DNA of 64,000 bases, from contig RSEE01000041.1 in the NCBI GenBank assembly GCA_003971905.1, positions 124,001 through 188,000 of the forward strand. The letters run 5' to 3'. Below, piece by piece: positions 1-12,023 of this stretch; position 1 is the stretch's first letter, and the number at the start of each line of letters is the position of its first letter. Source of the stretch: Moniliella sp. 'wahieum'. Taxonomy: Eukaryota; Basidiomycota; Moniliellomycetes; Moniliellales; Moniliellaceae. Position numbers and translations under genes: made by a program. The notes under the pieces were generated by a model. It was not told where the DNA came from and did not search any database. It saw nothing but the letters and a program-made list of their open reading frames with translations.

Positions 1-16
1 CCAAAGCCACGCAAAT

Positions 17-2787
17 TCATGTCTCCTTGCGGGTGGTAGGGTCCTGCCGCTGCTCTTGCAGACGCTCTTCCTCTGCCCGTTCGTCCTCCGAGTCGTCCAA
101 ACCAGACGAAGAGTGAGACGAGGTCTCTGTATCGTCAAACGGATTGTGCTCCAGCTGGAAGGGCAAACTTGTCGAGGGCTGAACCATGCCCACTTCATCT
201 CTCCTCCGAAAACCAAGAGCTGCCAGATCCATCCGACAAGTCTGCCTCCTCGTCGGACAAATCCACCTGATCGAAAAAGGCATCGTCATCGGTATCCCAC
301 TGATTAATGTCAGCAAGGCGGGCAAGCAAATCGGCCGACGAGTGGGACGTTCCCGATCCGGGGTGTGCACCGAAGGAGGTCCAGGCCGACGCCAGACCCA
401 GGAGCATAGACGTGGGTGGACGGGAGCGCCACCGGTCTCTCCAACGGGGTCCGGACAGAGTTGGCTCGCGACCTTGCTTCCTGGGGAGATGCCGAGGGAG
501 ACCACACACCGCCCTGACTTGGGAGCGAGAGGAGACATTGCGGAGCCCGCCGAGCCCGAGCGGCTGAGGCGGGTAGATCGGTCCTACGTTTGGTCGGGGA
601 ATACGGGGAGGGATCGGGATTGGCACCGCGCCTGGTCCGTCCTCTTTGGCCGGGGTAAGGCCAAGGGCGGGATCGGGTGCGCATCCAGACTCGGCCCAAA
701 GTCCCCTGACATCTCGGGACTCTCCGCAAACAAGTCCAATCCCGACTCGGGCGGGCGCCGCTGGGGGGGAAGAATGCGAGCGGGCACACGCTTCGAGGGC
801 GATCGGGTCTTGCGGGAGAGCGAGGCCGGAGGGGGAGGACGAGAGGCGTTTGGGCGGAGGGGATATAGCAGGAGGAAGCGCAAGGGCCGTCGGAATAGGG
901 GAGCAGCACTTCGACAAGCGTCGTGCTGCAACCTTGGTTGGACAGATAGGGCGGAGTTGGATGCGCACTTGACGTCGAACGCACTGGAAGCACGGGCTAT
1001 GCCTGTAGGTGCGACCTTTGCGCCTACTGGGAATGCGGGCAGAGCGGTCCAATACCGCACCGGCCACAGCCCGAGCAGTCGTCTGTGCTTCGGTCGCATG
1101 GCCAGCTTGGCGGGCAAGACGCTGCAGAGCGGTCAAAATCAGTCGGGAACGAGCGATCCAGCGTTGCTGTTGGGCGCCTACCAACACGTGGCGTACCGCC
1201 CTGTCGACATGGTCCAGGACAGGCTCCTCCAGGTCCTCCACCACATCGTCCGGCCACTCTCTCGTCCTCCTCCACGACTTCTGATACCATCGACAGAGAG
1301 ACATCCTCCTGTTGTTCGGGCGAGGCCCGAGGGTCCAACGGCGCTGCTCCCAATGGCTCCCCCAAAGCTGCAGCCAGCTCGGAGCCAAGGTCGTTGCCAT
1401 GACCATCGTTTCTACGCCCACGGGCGAATCATCGTCAGAAGCCATAGGCGAGTCGAGTTCAGGTTCTGGTGGAGCAGGTGGCTCCGTTTCCTGGTTGGGC
1501 AGTACCAAAGGCGGGGGGGTGGCTGCAAGGAGGGCCGTTCTCAGGGCACACTGGAGCAGTTTATGGGTTTTGCGCATGGCCTCAGCACGAGTAACGGGTC
1601 GGCGTTGTCGCTGTGGGGGTGAGGACCGATGCGAGGGGAGAGCAAGGTGTGATCGCGATCCAAAGTGGGGGCTGTCCGGCACGGGCCCGGTGGGGCTGGG
1701 CCCAGACGGCGGACAGGAGTAGCCAAGATGGCCGGAGTGGTATCGACTTCGAACACAGGTCGAACGGCAGGGGAAGTACGGGTGATGGCGACCGGTCCCG
1801 ACAGATCAAATGTGGGCGAGGGATGGAGGTGGGGCTGGAGGAAGAAGGGGTGGCAGCGGTAGAGGCAGTGGCGGTGACGCGTGCATGGTCCTGGGTCAGC
1901 TGGCGAAGCTTGGTACGCAGCTGAACCTGGGTTGCCAGAGCACGTTCCTCGGCCTGCGTGGCCATGGCTTGCTGGGCCTCGAGCTCGCTCTGGAGATGGG
2001 CCAAGAGCGTCCGCCTGTCGGCGCTGCCGTTCGGAGAGAGCGAGGCGGGTGGAAAGGCGTTCGGCACGCTCGTGGGCACTGGTGGCCGCCGCCTGGGTTG
2101 CGTCAGCACGAGCCAGAGCGTCTGCGACGGCGCGCTCAGACTGGCGGGCGGCATGTTCGGCAGCACTAGCCGAGTGAGAGGCAAGGCGAGCATTCTCTGC
2201 GTCGGTGTGGTAAGCGGCAAAGCTGGCCTCGAGTTCAGCTAGAGCGGCAGCCAGCGCATCTGCGCGCGACAGAGCAGCATCGCGGGAACTGTGCAGGAGA
2301 TCGATCATGGTCTTGCTCTGCCGAGGGCGGTAAGAAGGTCATCGCGAGGAACGCCGTCCAGCGCCTGGCGCAGATCCTCAATGGGGATGTCGTCATCGGG
2401 CGGCAGTTCGATGGGCGCAGGCGGCACGGGCGGGAGCGAGGGCGGACCCGGGCGGCGGCGGCGGCAGCGGTAGGCGCAAGCTGGAGGTCGGGGACCCATG
2501 CGGGGGGGAGGGTGCGGCGGGCGGCATGGTGGGGGCGTGGGCGGCGCTTGGGGAGGGAGCGGAGGGCGGGTGCCGCTGGCGGCGAGGGACGGGATGGGGG
2601 AGTGGGTGGAGGAGGCGGGGCTGCTGGTGCCGGGGGTGGGGGGGGGGCGCATACACGGTGCGCATGGCTGCGGCGGGTGGTGGGGGAGGGGTGGTGGTGG
2701 TGACGATGGTAGGATGGCGGGGTGACGATGGCGGTGGCGAGGGCGAGGGCGAGGGGGCAGCGGGTGGGCGGGGCGGAGGGCAGCCAT
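17..2787 (-). CDS. Unidentified coiled-coil protein (frame-disrupted)
   Basis: I do not recognise the family. The proposed start is the ATG at 2787, followed by about 130 residues very rich in Pro, Ala and Arg. An acidic stretch follows (PPDDDIPIEDLRQALDGV). Then comes a long Ala/Glu/Arg/Gln heptad-like region (about 1850-2310), typical of a coiled coil, and a low-complexity Pro/Ser region. The C-terminus is very acidic (NPFDDTETSSHSSSGLDD, then DSEDERAEEERLQEQ) and ends at the stop at 17-19. The coiled-coil frame shifts near 2303-2308 (after DDLLTALGRA) and again near 2010, and more than once between 300 and 1400, so no single ORF covers the gene. Hydrophobic segments are not evident. A scaffold or tethering role would fit a coiled coil, but nothing in the sequence proves it. 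The exact start and intron content are uncertain. Confidence 0.5.
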
Positions 2788-3310
2788 GGGCTCAGCGGAC
2801 AGGGCGCATGGGCGGGTGTGAGTGAGGGGCGTGGAGTGTTGAGTTGGTTGGCGGGGCGGGTGCCGGTGACAGTCATCGATCAGCATCACCCATGCGTGCC
2901 AGCGCGCGCCCATCACCAGCACTAGTTACTAGTTACTAGTCACGGCCTGCGCACCGCGCCACTCTCGCCCCTGCAACTTTCAGTCCGCCCGCCGTGGCTT
3001 GGCTGCCTGGTCTTACCTCAGCACGTGCCCCTGGGTCACCTGACTGGTCAGCAGCCATCGCCACTAGTCAGCGCTCAGCCTCTCAGCCATGTCCCAGCGC
3101 CATACTCGCGTCTGGCATGTCCATCAGCATTCCATCTCAATCGCAATCTCAATCCGCCTGTAACATTCTATAGGTACAGCCTACTAAGGACACTACCCTA
3201 GTAGATGCATCTGCTCACGCACTCTCCGCATTGCCCACCATGCATCATTACGCACACATCAGAGCCATGAGTCGATCATGCATCAGTCAAGCACCCCCCT
3301 GGGAGCATGC
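2788..3310. other. Intergenic gap
   Basis: This lies between the start of the coiled-coil gene and the 3' end of PEX5, both on the minus strand. It contains a short array of ACTAGT words near 2925-2942 and no credible coding sequence. It should hold the promoter of the coiled-coil gene; no clear TATA box is seen. Confidence 0.5.
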
Positions 3311-6012
3311 TTACACGGCCGACATGGCCGGCGCGGCAGTCAAGTCTGCAATGTCAAAGTCTTCAATCTTGCGTTGGCGCGTGCGCTCCGCCAAGTCCGG
3401 CCGGCCCAGGAGCTCGAGGACGACGCGGAAGTTTCCCACAGGCTGCGCGAGCCAGCCTCGTCGTCGGCTGCGCCGGCTGGGGAGGAGGACTGGGAGTGTT
3501 GGATGCTAAGGGCGGTGTAGAGGTGTTCGGCGGCATCCTGGTAGAGCTTGAGGTTGAGACACGAGATGGCCAAAGTTAAAGTGGCAGCGGGCAAAGTTAG
3601 GTTGGAGGTCCAACGCGGCATGGTAGTAGCCCAGCGCACGTTCATGTTGTCCTCCATTGGACAAGGTGGCACCCAGACGGTTGTGCAAGCCAATCGCCCG
3701 GCCGTACCGCCAGTGCCGAGCCAAAACAGTCTGCTGCCTTTTCGTACTCGGCCGTGGTGTTGAACAAAACCCCCAAGGCCATCTGAATATCTGCGTCGAC
3801 GCCACCGGCCTCGACGCCCTGCGCCTCGCCCCGCGCCCCAGCACGGACCAGCGCCAGCAGCGTCTCGATCAAGGCCGGATGCAACGAGTCGGCCGGGACC
3901 GAGTCGGGAAGGTGAGCTGCCACGGCGCCTGCGTACGTGGGCGAGTGACGAAGCCACAGCGCCAACGCTGTCCGGGCCTGGAACCGGTCGCCCTCATTGG
4001 TGTAGCTGACAGCGAGAGCAAGCCATGCGGCGCGCAAGTTGGGATCCAACTCGAGTGCCTTACGGAGCGCAGCAATCGCTTGTCCCTCCCGCTCGTTTTC
4101 TTGTTGTTTGACACCGAGCTCGAGCCAGGCGTCGGCCGAGTTCGGGTAAGCTTGCACCCGGGCCTCGGAAACCAACAGGCTTTCAACGCGCTGGGCCAAC
4201 AGGCCATGCTCCTCTGTCATCCAGTCCATCGTATCCAAGTGGTGCGCGCCATGGGTACGTGTCGTGTTGATTGCGTACGGATTGGAGGTAGCAAAGTGGT
4301 AGGCGGGAGCAGGGCGAAGGTTGCTCTTAAGCGTCTCGGTGGAAGCGGCGGTAGCAGTCTCTTGACGTTCTTGGTCCCATTGCTCCCACTGGTCTTGCAT
4401 CGCGTTCCATTCGCTTTCCTGGGACCCCATCGGCCCCGGCCAGCTTGAGAAGAGGAGAAGCCACGACCGACAAAGTCGCCTGCATCTTGCTCTTGCTCTT
4501 GCTCTTGCGCCTGCTGATTCGCGTGCTGCGCGGCCGGATGGAGGGGAGGGAAACTTGTTATAGCCTCGCGTCCAGCAGGAGGCACGTAGCCTTCAGACCA
4601 GGCACTGGACGCGCCAGGGATTTGGGTGCCCAACGACTGATACTTGGCCCATTCGTCCGCTTCAGCTTGTTCATGAGAGATACCTGCCGCGTCGGCTGCG
4701 TGGGACCTGGCCTTGTCCAACAGGGCGGATTGTTGAGCAAACGCAGCATCATCTTCGCGCATCCGGCAGCAATGTCCCCGCCATCCCCAAACTCCCCCCT
4801 TCAGCAGCAGAAGCTTGTCGCTCAAAGCTTCTTTCTCAGCACCGCGAGCGTCCTCGGCGGCAAATAAATCGCCCAGCTCGTCCCGGGCGGCATCTTGCCG
4901 AGCCAGGAGGTTGGTCAAGTTGGCCTGGGCCCGAGATGGGCCGTTGACCTTGTGGTGTCAACAAAGATTCGGTGGGGAGGTACTTTTCGGCATCCAGGGT
5001 GTGCTTGGACGTGGACGCCTGAACGGAAGAGGCGTCAACAATTTCATCCCCTTGGATCGTTGCCTGTCGATCGGCCAACTTGCGCATCAATCCCAAAAAG
5101 CCCGATTGGCGGAACTTGTCCGAGCCGTCGTGGGAGACAGTGTGAACCAAGTGCTCCGCCGCGCGTGCCAGCGCATCCTGGTCCGCCACACCGCCCCGCA
5201 CGGGTGGCCTCAGCTGCCTCGGGCTCGGCTTGCCTGAGGTGAGCATTGATGCGTGCTGGAGCAAAAACAGGGTCCTGCTCCACCGCCTGCACGCATCCTT
5301 GGTCAAGAGGTGGCCTAGATGCTGGGCTGCCACTTCGGCATTGGACTGGCTCTTGTCCGACTGGGCTGCCTTGTCCACCACCTGGAACGCTTCGGCCCAT
5401 GCAGCAGAGGGGGCAGTATTTGTTGTTGGTGTTGTTGTTGTGCTGCTGCTGGGAAGGGTGTGCATGGCATGCTGCATCCCTCCCCCCAGCATACTGGACC
5501 GCAGAAGCGGGGCTCGTTGGGTCATGGGCATCATGCCCATTGGGCGGTGGGCCATGTGGGTGGTGGGCATGGCGAATGAGAAATGTGGCCGACGCAGTCG
5601 CGGGGGCGGGGAGGAGGAAAGACTGGCTGGGAGAGAAAGTCGCGTGCCCAGGCGGGCTGGGGCCTGCCGAGGCTGGGCCTGGGCCTGGGCTGGGCCCGCG
5701 GGAGCTGAGAACAAGGCGGGGTTGAGCGGGGCCAGATCGGGTGGGCGCCGGCGGGGAGTGTGTCTGCCAGGGGCGCAAGGTCAAAGGCATGGATGGCGGG
5801 CGGGTGTGGGGGCGCAAAGGAGGCAGCGGCCGGTGGGTGCCAGCAGGAGCGGCGGGAGTGCGGAGGGTGGAGGAGCGCATGGACGCATGGGATGGGCCGG
5901 CGCCGGGGACAAAGCGGTCGCCCTGGTGGGAGCGGTCGGCGCCAAGGCCCTTGCCGAGGGTGGAGAGTGCGTTGGACGGCCCGCAGGACGCATCGCCGAC
6001 GAGGAAGGACAT
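3311..6012 (-). CDS. PEX5: Peroxisomal targeting signal 1 receptor PEX5 (frame-disrupted)
   Basis: PEX5 is the cytosolic shuttling receptor that binds PTS1 (SKL-type) cargo through C-terminal TPRs, docks at peroxisomal PEX13/PEX14 and is recycled by ubiquitination. The ATG at 6012 opens MSFLVGDASCGPSNAL, which places the conserved ubiquitinated Cys at residue 10. A WxxxF motif (AAWAEAFQ) and the family segment SDKFRQSGFLGLMRKLADRQ follow. Further on are an acidic Gln/Glu-rich linker and the TPR region, for example NSADAWLELGVKQQENEREG, LELDPNLRAAWLALAVSY and NRLGATLSNGGQHERALGYY. The end reads PDLAERTRQRKIEDFDIADL and stops at TAA 3311-3313. Total span fits a PEX5 of about 800-900 residues. 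At least six frame changes occur, none in an obvious intron, so they are probably sequencing errors. Its neighbours give no functional hint. Confidence 0.92.
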
Positions 6013-6897
6013 GGTGGGCGGGGCGGGGAGACGGTGGGGCGGAGAGAAGAGGCGGGGAGGGTTACTAGTTACTCCAAGGGGATCTGAAATGGCGCGGCGG
6101 CTGACGCTCCGCAACGCCCGTTTCAGCCAAACTTTCACGCCGCCCGTCGCACCCCGGCGCGGCGCCTGTCTCCCCGCATCCCGCCCGGCCTGCCTGGCCT
6201 GCTTTGCCACCTGGGCGTAGCCACCTTCCGGGCCATCCAGCACCCGCTCCCGTTCGCCGCCATCCGCATCACCCCAGCCACCACCCATCCCTGGCACCCC
6301 ACCGCACCTCGCACCTCGCACCTCCCACCACACAAAGCAACACCCAGCACCACGCTCGCCTGACTTGCCGTCCAGCCTGTCCATGGCCAGCTAGCCAGCT
6401 GGCCCGCTGGTACTGATCCAGCGCCCAGGTGCCTCTCCCGGCCTTCAAACTTTCGCCAGCCACGGTGCGTGACATGTAGTGCGAGCAGGGCCGGGTAGGA
6501 TGTGCTGACCTTCGGACGCCTGCAGCCGACCCACAGTCACTAGTCAGCCACGCCGGCGGCGGCGGCGGGTGCTGTCGGCCCACCGTAAGGCCTGAGGCAA
6601 GAAACCAGAAACGGCACCTGGCTCTCTGCAATGTCCCTGGCCTACTGGCCTACAAACGAAATCCTAAGGTCTAAGGATAGGCCCAAGGCGCCATGCCGTC
6701 GAACTGATCTCCCAGTTCAACATGACCTAGTTGCTTTGTACGACTGTCGTCACGGCTGTGCGATCCGACAGGAATCCTGTACGGAAAGATGGTATTGGCA
6801 TCAAGCAGTGGGCGGCGCGGCACCATGTGTCCAACCCGTACTCGGGCGCATGGGACGGGGAGAACAGTGGCGGTGGTAGCATGTACATGCATCACAT
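6013..6897. other. Intergenic gap
   Basis: This is the promoter side of PEX5 and the 3' side of the transporter gene. It is GC-rich with short ACTAGT words near 6062 and 6537. I see no coding exon, RNA gene or clear TATA box. Confidence 0.5.
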
Positions 6898-8670
6898 TTA
6901 CAGGCGGTAACGAAACGTTAGATCCCCGGTCCGTCTGGTTTGTGGATCGGCTTCGGAGCCCAAGCGATCGACGTGGGCGGTCAGCTTCGTCGGCTGCGAA
7001 CGACGCGAGAGCAGAGGGGGGCTTGCCATCGGAGGAGGAGGTATGCTTTGAGACGGCAGCCTCGGTCGGGGAAACCAAAGCGGGCGAGTCCGGGAGGGTG
7101 GAGGCTCCGGAGAAGACAGAGCCTGCGAGGCAAGTCGGTCACGCTGCGCGTTGCAATAAACAAGGTAGACGCGCATCACCATGCTCAAGACAAATGTGAT
7201 GGCATAGCAGACCATGACGGCGCAGAACGCGCCCTGGTAGTGCGGTGCTTGTTTGCCAATAAAGATATGTGGGCCGGCAAGTTGGAAGCCGAGTGAACAC
7301 AAAGATGATCGCGTTGACTTGAAGGTGCTGGACTTGGTGACGCCTCGGTTGTCGCTTGGCACAGACCCAGCAGGAGAGAAAAGTGGCTGGCCCGACAGCG
7401 AAGAAAGTACCCAAACAGCTGCACGCCCCGGCTGGTGCGCGGACGTACGTAGATCAACGACGCGCCAATGATACGATGCGAGCACAGCGCAATGCAATAG
7501 CATTTGAACCGGTCGTCTTACCCGTAAACCAACCCAGGCCGGCAATCGTCGTGGCGGCGATCACCGAGTAGGGGATATTGAGCAGCGTCGTCTATGGGGG
7601 GGGGCAAAACGAGGAGAGAGAGATGCGCCTCAAAAGTCAGAACCACTGGCGTCTGCCGCCATGCAACCAAAACCAGCCCGAGACAAGAACGAACCTGAAG
7701 AGAGGTGAAATCAAAGCTTTCCAAAACAATGTTGGAGAAGGATTGGAGAGCGGCATTGGGCAGTTGGCACGCCGTAGCGATGCCGATAGCAATCCAAGTT
7801 TCGGGTCGAGGAGACACTCGCGAATCTGGCGCGGTCCCACCGTTCCTTCTCCCGGTTCCCAGCTCCCCGTGCTTCGACCCGGCGGGCAATAAGGTACTTT
7901 TGGCGCTTGGTGAGAAAACGGGCCTGGCTGATCTTCAAGGGCAAAAGAACCGTGATGCCCAAGCCACTTGGAAAAGGGTCAGTTAAGGTAATGACAGACG
8001 GAGAGCGAGGCAAAAGAAAAGAGGTCTAGGGTGGTACAACGTACTAGAGCAGTTGGCAAATGCCCAAAATGATAAACGCCACCGCCAGGGGGAAAGGGGG
8101 TGTTTGATATGGCCAACGCCATAGGCATAAAGGGAAGAAGTCATACCACCAATGCTGTTGCCGGCGAACCAGGCGCCGACCTGCGCGGCATTCCTCGCGT
8201 GCGTAAAAGGACGAGGTGATAAACAAAAAGGAAGGGAAGGTCGATTCGCACAGACCCAGAAGGAGGCGACAGACGATCAAGCCGGCGTCGCGTAACTCGG
8301 CATGCGGCTGTGCACCCCACCACAACGGCACACAGCAGAACGGAGATGGGCAAGATGCGCGGTGCATAGGGAATCACCTCGCCAGTACAGATGACAAAAA
8401 GGTAGCCAAAGTAAAAGATGGACGAGACCCAGGAGTACTGCGCCGTGTTGAGGTGGGTGTCTTGCGCAGGCCCATACGAGAGAGAGAGAGAATGACCTTG
8501 TCGCTGAACGCAAGCGCATACCCAGCGTGCAGGAGCGGGATCAGGATCCAATCCACGCGCCGGACTGCCCGCTTGACCTCGGGCGTGTCGACGAGGCCAT
8601 CGTACTTCGTCGTCAGCGTCAGCAGAGAGGCGTGTGGAACCGTGGACGCTTCCCGTGCTGGGTCGGACAT
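6898..8670 (-). CDS. MFS transporter, anion:cation symporter (DAL5/allantoate permease-like)
   Basis: This is a plasma-membrane secondary transporter of the major facilitator superfamily, in the ACS/DAL5-like group that imports small organic anions such as allantoate, nicotinate or related acids in fungi. The ATG at 8670 gives a short cytosolic N-terminus. The family signature follows: paired Arg before the first helix and Asp-Lys inside it (RRVDWILIPLLHAGYALAFS, then DKVI). Later helices are recognisable in pieces: TAQYSWVSSIFYFGYLF, GLIVCRLLLGLCESTFPSF and GAFCAVMVCYAITFVLSMVM. The tail keeps the DAL5-family ending, reading DLTFRYRL before TAA 6898-6900. Length (about 500-550 residues) is normal for 12 helices. 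Several frame changes and at least one probable short intron break the ORF. The substrate cannot be deduced. Confidence 0.82.
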
Positions 8671-10398
8671 GGCGGGTGCAGCAGACCAGCGCTGTGAAGA
8701 TGGTGGGGCGAGAGCAAAGCGTGTGCCCGGGCCGATGCAAACGGGGAAAATGTGTTGTCATGGGGGTGCGGTGAAGTAACAGGGACGGGGCCGTCGAGTA
8801 GGCCGGCCCGTCGAGCTGTCCGACAGCCTGGCTGCCCGCCGCCGTCGGCAGCAACGCTGCGACGCCCCCCGGCTATCTTTCCCACTTATCACCTGGCTCG
8901 ACCTAGGCTGCCGCTGCTGCCGCGTTCCCCCCACGGGGCCAGTCTCGACAGCCCCCCCGGCACAGGCACCAGCAGGCTCTCACTTGCACCTATCCAGAGG
9001 CAAGGTTGATGCGTGTAATGATTCCTGGCGCTGTCGCATGATCGACTTGATGAAGAAAGGTCACCGATTCGAATCCTTTTCTCCGACCCCTTCGTACCTC
9101 CTGTGGTCTTATTGGCCGGCCCTTTCCGTTCCCCCAGCGTATTTTTTCTGCACTGTAGTCCGGTTCTGCACTGTCGTCGTCTCTCTCAAGAAAAATAGTT
9201 GCTAGGCGCTGCAAAAGGCCGCAGGCACCAGAGCCGCCCCATCTGTGTACTAGTCACTAGTCACTAATCGTAGTAGCGTTTGCAAAACCTAAGACAGGGA
9301 CAAACTCTGAGCTTACCAGACAGCCTCGCCCAGCGCCCACAGCTTGCGTGTGCTGTCACATGTCAGTACTCATACGCAGTTTCTCAGTCAGTAGCTTGTG
9401 CCGAGAAAAGCCACAAGGGGTGGGTGTCGCCAATCGGTCCGCTATCCAACTTGCAAACTTTCCTGGAAAGACCAACAATAGAGAGAGAGAGAAGGCGGTT
9501 GAATTCAACGTTGATGGTGTATTGTATCGTGCATGGCCTAATACGGTTCCAGACTGCCACAGAAAGAGGTCATATTAGCGAGATGCCTGCCCTCTTCCAA
9601 AAAGATATCGAAGAAATGCACCGACAAGGGAAACAAGCTTGAAGCTTGAAGAGTTCAAGCTTGAGCCTGAACGTCCTGAACTACCGTCGACGGCTACTTT
9701 CAAAGGGCTTCTGGTTTGGCCAAATGAGACAGCCATCTCAAGAGGCAACGTTCAACACGGTCAACAGCGCTACCTGTTGAACTTCATCCAACCCAACGCA
9801 CTCTATCGCTGTTGCACGCTTAAGAGCGCCACGGTTGACATTGCTCTCGGCTTCTGGATTTAAACCAGCTCGACCTCTCGCAGGCTTTCCTCCCAACCCA
9901 AAAAGCCCACTCATCAATCAAGGTTGTGGACGGTGGGGGTGCACAGCTTCTGCCAACTCACTTATACGACCCGTGGGAGCTAGAATATGGTTTTAGAGGA
10001 TATGGTGTGGATGCAATGTGGTGAGAGGGGGGGGGGGGGAAGAAGAGGAATGTGTGTGCGTTTGCGAAAAAGTAAACAAAAGGGGGAGGGGGGAGCCAAA
10101 GTGCACTCCCCCAAGAGAGAGATGCATATCTGGCTCTCCTGGAGAGATGAAATCATACGAATGGCACGAGGTAGGGCCGGTTCAGGTGGAAATCGATAGA
10201 GGCAGTCTTGATGTGATCTCAGCCCATCAGACCGAAGTGGCGGAAACAGGGACATGTGATCCAGGTTGATTCGGTGTGCCTTTTGTCGTGTGTACGCTTT
10301 AGGTAGCGGTGCAGATGGAGACCAAAACGTCACACAGAATCAATGCCGTCCCAAAAGGTTTTATCTTTTCCAAAGCGGGTTCATGGCTGCACGCTTTC
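8671..10398. other. Intergenic gap
   Basis: This 1.7 kb stretch has no credible gene. It holds an ACTAGT/AGTCACT array at about 9247-9266, an AAGCTT/CTTGAAG array at about 9634-9668 and a G tract near 10026. It includes the promoter of the MFS transporter. A candidate tRNA-like T arm near 9065 did not hold up. Confidence 0.5.
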
Positions 10399-11118
10399 TT
10401 ACGAGAAGACCTGCTCGAAGCGATGTCAGTACTCAGTACACACACACAAATGATCTAACAGGAGCTGCATACCTTCGGCAGAGAAGGAACGGGCGGTGCG
10501 GGATCAGCCCTAGCTGCCGGAGGCGGGCGTAGGTTAGCTCCCGACCGGGCCTGGCGTAGCTGAGGGTTGGACTTGGCCCCACGCAGAGAAGCAGACGAAG
10601 GCAAGACCCATGAATCGCCCAGCGTCGGATTCCGGTTGGTGTCATGCTTGTCCCCTGGTAATCGTCGCCTTCGTGAGCGTAGGAGAGCCAAGAACTCTCC
10701 GGGGGCGGGTGAGAGTCGTTCTCGTGTCGGTAGGCCAGCCATTTGTCCTTTTCGCCATTGATCTTGGGCGTGGAGACGAGAGCGGGGTGGACTTGAGACG
10801 AACAATGCCCCGTTCTTAGGGACTTGCTCCTCCGCGTCCGGCGTCAGACGTAAGACGTTCTTCTTCGTCGAGGGAGGGAGGGGATTGGCCTGCTGAGCCG
10901 AAGATTCAACTGCGTTTGCTGTGGGGACCGTTGCTGGTGGGGGACGCACCGTTGCGACGGGCGGGCCAGGCAGCCAGCGCACCGAATGCGGTGGCTACAG
11001 CAGCGACCGTAATGATGAATACGGCAGGCTTCTCCCCAAGCATGTCGACGAGAGGAGCTGGAGGAGGGGAATGTGGTGGGGAGAAGGGGAGGGGGATGGG
11101 GTGCAGGGAGGCCTGCTT
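10399..11118 (-). CDS. Putative small single-pass membrane protein (partial model)
   Basis: I do not recognise this protein. An exon preceded by a good branch site and acceptor (CTACTGACAG, ending at 11119) reads a Pro-rich stretch, then LVDMLGEKPAVFI and a hydrophobic helix IITVAAVATAFGALAAWPAR. A hydrophilic region follows with DKWLAYRHENDSHPPPESSW and LSYAHEGDDYQG. The tail is Ser/Pro-rich (TLGDSWVLPSSASLRGAKSN). A last intron of 62 bp (10411-10472; GTATGC donor, CTGAC branch, GCAG acceptor) leads to a terminal exon with the stop TAA at 10399-10401. At least two frame changes occur. The 5' exon and initiator ATG were not found; the ATG inside the helix-proximal sequence could serve. One helix plus a hydrophilic tail suggests an organelle or ER membrane protein, but this is inference. 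Confidence 0.4.
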
Positions 11119-12023
11119 CTGTCAGTAGAAAAGTGGGCACGATTGGACCCAGAACCAGACCTGGGCCAGGGGCGCCACACTGCCCCGGGGCGGGTGCGGG
11201 GCAGGGGGGCGGGGAAGGGGCGTAGTGGCAGGGGCGCCGCAGGCACAGCTGGAACACAGCAGTTGTGCTAGGGGCAGGTAGGGTTGGGCCGCAACGTACG
11301 TGTTCTGGATTAGATGGCCCTATAGGACGAGAGTCTAAGAGAGACCGGGTGCCGGTTAGACAAAGCGGGGAATCTCGGGCTGGCTGGGGGAGGCGTTGCT
11401 TGAGGCTGAAGCAGGGAGCCGGAAACGGCCGGGTGCAGCTGGAGCATAGCTGTCAACTGTCAACATGTCAACGCCCAGACAGACAGACAGACACTGACGT
11501 TGCGCCGAAGAGGCAGTCTGGGAACCCATCATCTCCTCCCCTCCCAACCCGGGAGAAGAAGCGAAGGCGGAACAGCCGTTGGATTCCGCGCAGACGACCG
11601 TCATCGACCTGCTCAAGCAGCGGGGGGTAGGTAAGCGGCCGGTGATGCTGCTGGGTGAAGGGGTTGACGCGTGGCGTCTGGATCGGTGGTGAACGATGAG
11701 ATTCTGAGATTAGATAGGATGGATATGATGCTTCCCACAATGGCCTGCGGTGCACCCTGGGGCTGCCACGCTTCACCAAGGGAGGGAGGCGGATGACGTC
11801 AGCACGGGCCGCAGCCAGCGTCGTTTGAGCAACGCAGCAGCAGCCAGCGATCAGCGATCAACACACTAATCATCCACCCATCCGTGCCTTGGACTGGCTG
11901 GGGGCATGTGACATGTGACACCGCCCAAACATCAATCCATCAATCACACCACCGCATCTCCTGTAGCCACTCCGCACCCCACTCGCGGCCCCACCACCAC
12001 CGCCCCCCCCCCCGGCCGTCGCC
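11119..12023. other. Intergenic gap with one exon-like plus-strand stretch
   Basis: This separates the small membrane protein gene from the PX-domain gene. On the plus strand, about 11506-11625 reads an acidic, natural-looking peptide (AEEAVWEPIISSPPNPGEEA and on to TTVIDLLKQRG), followed directly by a donor-like GTAGGTAAG. It is preceded in frame by ATG at 11465 but interrupted by a TGA. It may be an exon of an undefined gene or a leader. A CATGTGACATGTGACA word lies at 11905-11920. Confidence 0.3.

Noticed and set aside
186-1622. Long plus-strand ORFs opposite the coiled-coil gene
   Set aside because: Arg/Gly/Pro-rich translation of GC-rich DNA with no motif; the minus strand carries the coherent coiled-coil and acidic tail.
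9020-9110. tRNA-like T arm (ATTCGAATCC)
   Set aside because: The T stem does not pair, there is no matching acceptor stem, and AAAGG/CCTTT forms a different hairpin.
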